Shown piece by piece: positions 63,887 to 64,000 of a DNA stretch of 64,000 bases (the first letter of the stretch is position 1; each line of letters starts with the position of its first letter). The stretch comes from Propionibacteriaceae bacterium AM104-82. Its GTDB lineage: Bacteria; Actinomycetota; Actinomycetes; Propionibacteriales; Propionibacteriaceae. The position numbers were made by a program, and so were the translations under genes. The notes under the pieces were generated by a model, which worked only from the letters and a program-made list of their open reading frames with translations, did not search any database and was not told the DNA's origin. Location of the stretch: assembly GCA_027658995.1 (NCBI GenBank), contig JAQDQK010000016.1, forward strand, positions 14,371 through 78,370, written 5' to 3'.

Positions 63887-64000
63887 GGGCTGCGGCGCTG
63901 CGCGCCTTTGCCCGGCTCAACCCGCGGTCGGCGGGGGCTGCGGCGCTTCGCGTCTTTGCCCGGCTCAACCCGCGGTCGGCGGGGGCTGTGGCGCTTCGCG
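63887..64000. repeat. 48-bp tandem repeat running off the window
   Basis: A 48-bp unit (begins GGGCTGCGGCG, contains GCCCGGCTCAACCCGCGG) recurs at 63887, 63935 and 63983, with a few substitutions; the third copy is cut by the window end. The period is a multiple of three and a minus-strand frame stays open through it, but composition and lack of a start point to non-coding sequence. Confidence 0.75.

Noticed and set aside
63887..64000. CRISPR array at the window end
   Set aside because: Units are contiguous 48-bp tandem copies with no unique spacers.

Overview
The window is high-GC (about 70%) DNA with G/C-rich third codon positions, many GTG starts, actinobacterial-type -10 boxes (TANNNT), a CIRCE/HrcA system and the conserved block hemW / hrcA-dnaJ-rsmE / phoH-ybeY-corC-era / leuA / recO-uppS / zur / dusB / dgt-dnaG. 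This points to an actinobacterium. The combination with sugar loci resembles Propionibacteriaceae (Tessaracoccus-like), but that is an inference from gene order, not from a search. About 60 genes are packed tightly; no gene-free stretch exceeds 300 bp, and no rRNA, tRNA, CRISPR array, integrase or transposase was seen.

Layout. 0-3.4 kb (minus strand): start of an HrpB-type helicase and a CUT1 sugar ABC transporter (two permeases, one binding lipoprotein). 3.4-6.2 kb: hemW and a GH1 beta-glucosidase. 6.2-11.7 kb: a DUF2268 metalloprotease whose N-terminus looks frameshifted, a YtrA-type regulator with an ABC pair, a DUF3097 protein with a Toprim-like signature, an inositol-monophosphatase-family enzyme and a LacI regulator. 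11.7-27.5 kb: a dense L-arabinoside locus made of two GH43, two GH51, GH127 and GH27 enzymes, an ABC importer, a DUF624 membrane protein, a second LacI regulator and araD-araA. No ribulokinase (araB) is present. The whole sugar block sits between hemW and hrcA, which are normally neighbours in Actinobacteria.

27.5-38.8 kb: a metallo-hydrolase, then the heat-shock, RNA-modification and ribosome-maturation run hrcA-dnaJ-rsmE-tgt, a convergent queuosine-precursor transporter, a DUF5709 protein, phoH, ybeY, an APC permease, corC and era. 38.9-44.1 kb: a third CUT1 importer and leuA behind a leucine-rich leader peptide and attenuator hairpin. 44.2-50.3 kb: a membrane-anchored phosphoesterase, a DUF6928-like protein, a Ski2-like helicase, a pair of 79-bp palindromic repeats, uppS and recO. 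50.3-53.4 kb: a zinc-uptake operon (znuA-znuC-znuB-zur) under a Zur box. 53.5-64 kb: an ABM-domain protein with a GH36 alpha-galactosidase, dusB, an AldO-type alditol oxidase, citrate synthase, dGTPase, a UPF0014 transporter and dnaG, ending in tandem repeats.

How it works together. Arabino-oligosaccharides are probably clipped outside by the lipoprotein GH43 and imported by the 14.4-17.6 kb ABC system. They would then be trimmed in the cytoplasm by the GH51, GH43, GH127 and GH27 enzymes, and the arabinose routed by AraA and AraD towards xylulose-5-phosphate. The two LacI proteins are the likely controllers: CG-centred palindromes sit at the predicted start sites of the GH51/GH43 operon, the importer operon and araDA. 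All three sugar importers lack an ATPase gene and probably share one encoded elsewhere.
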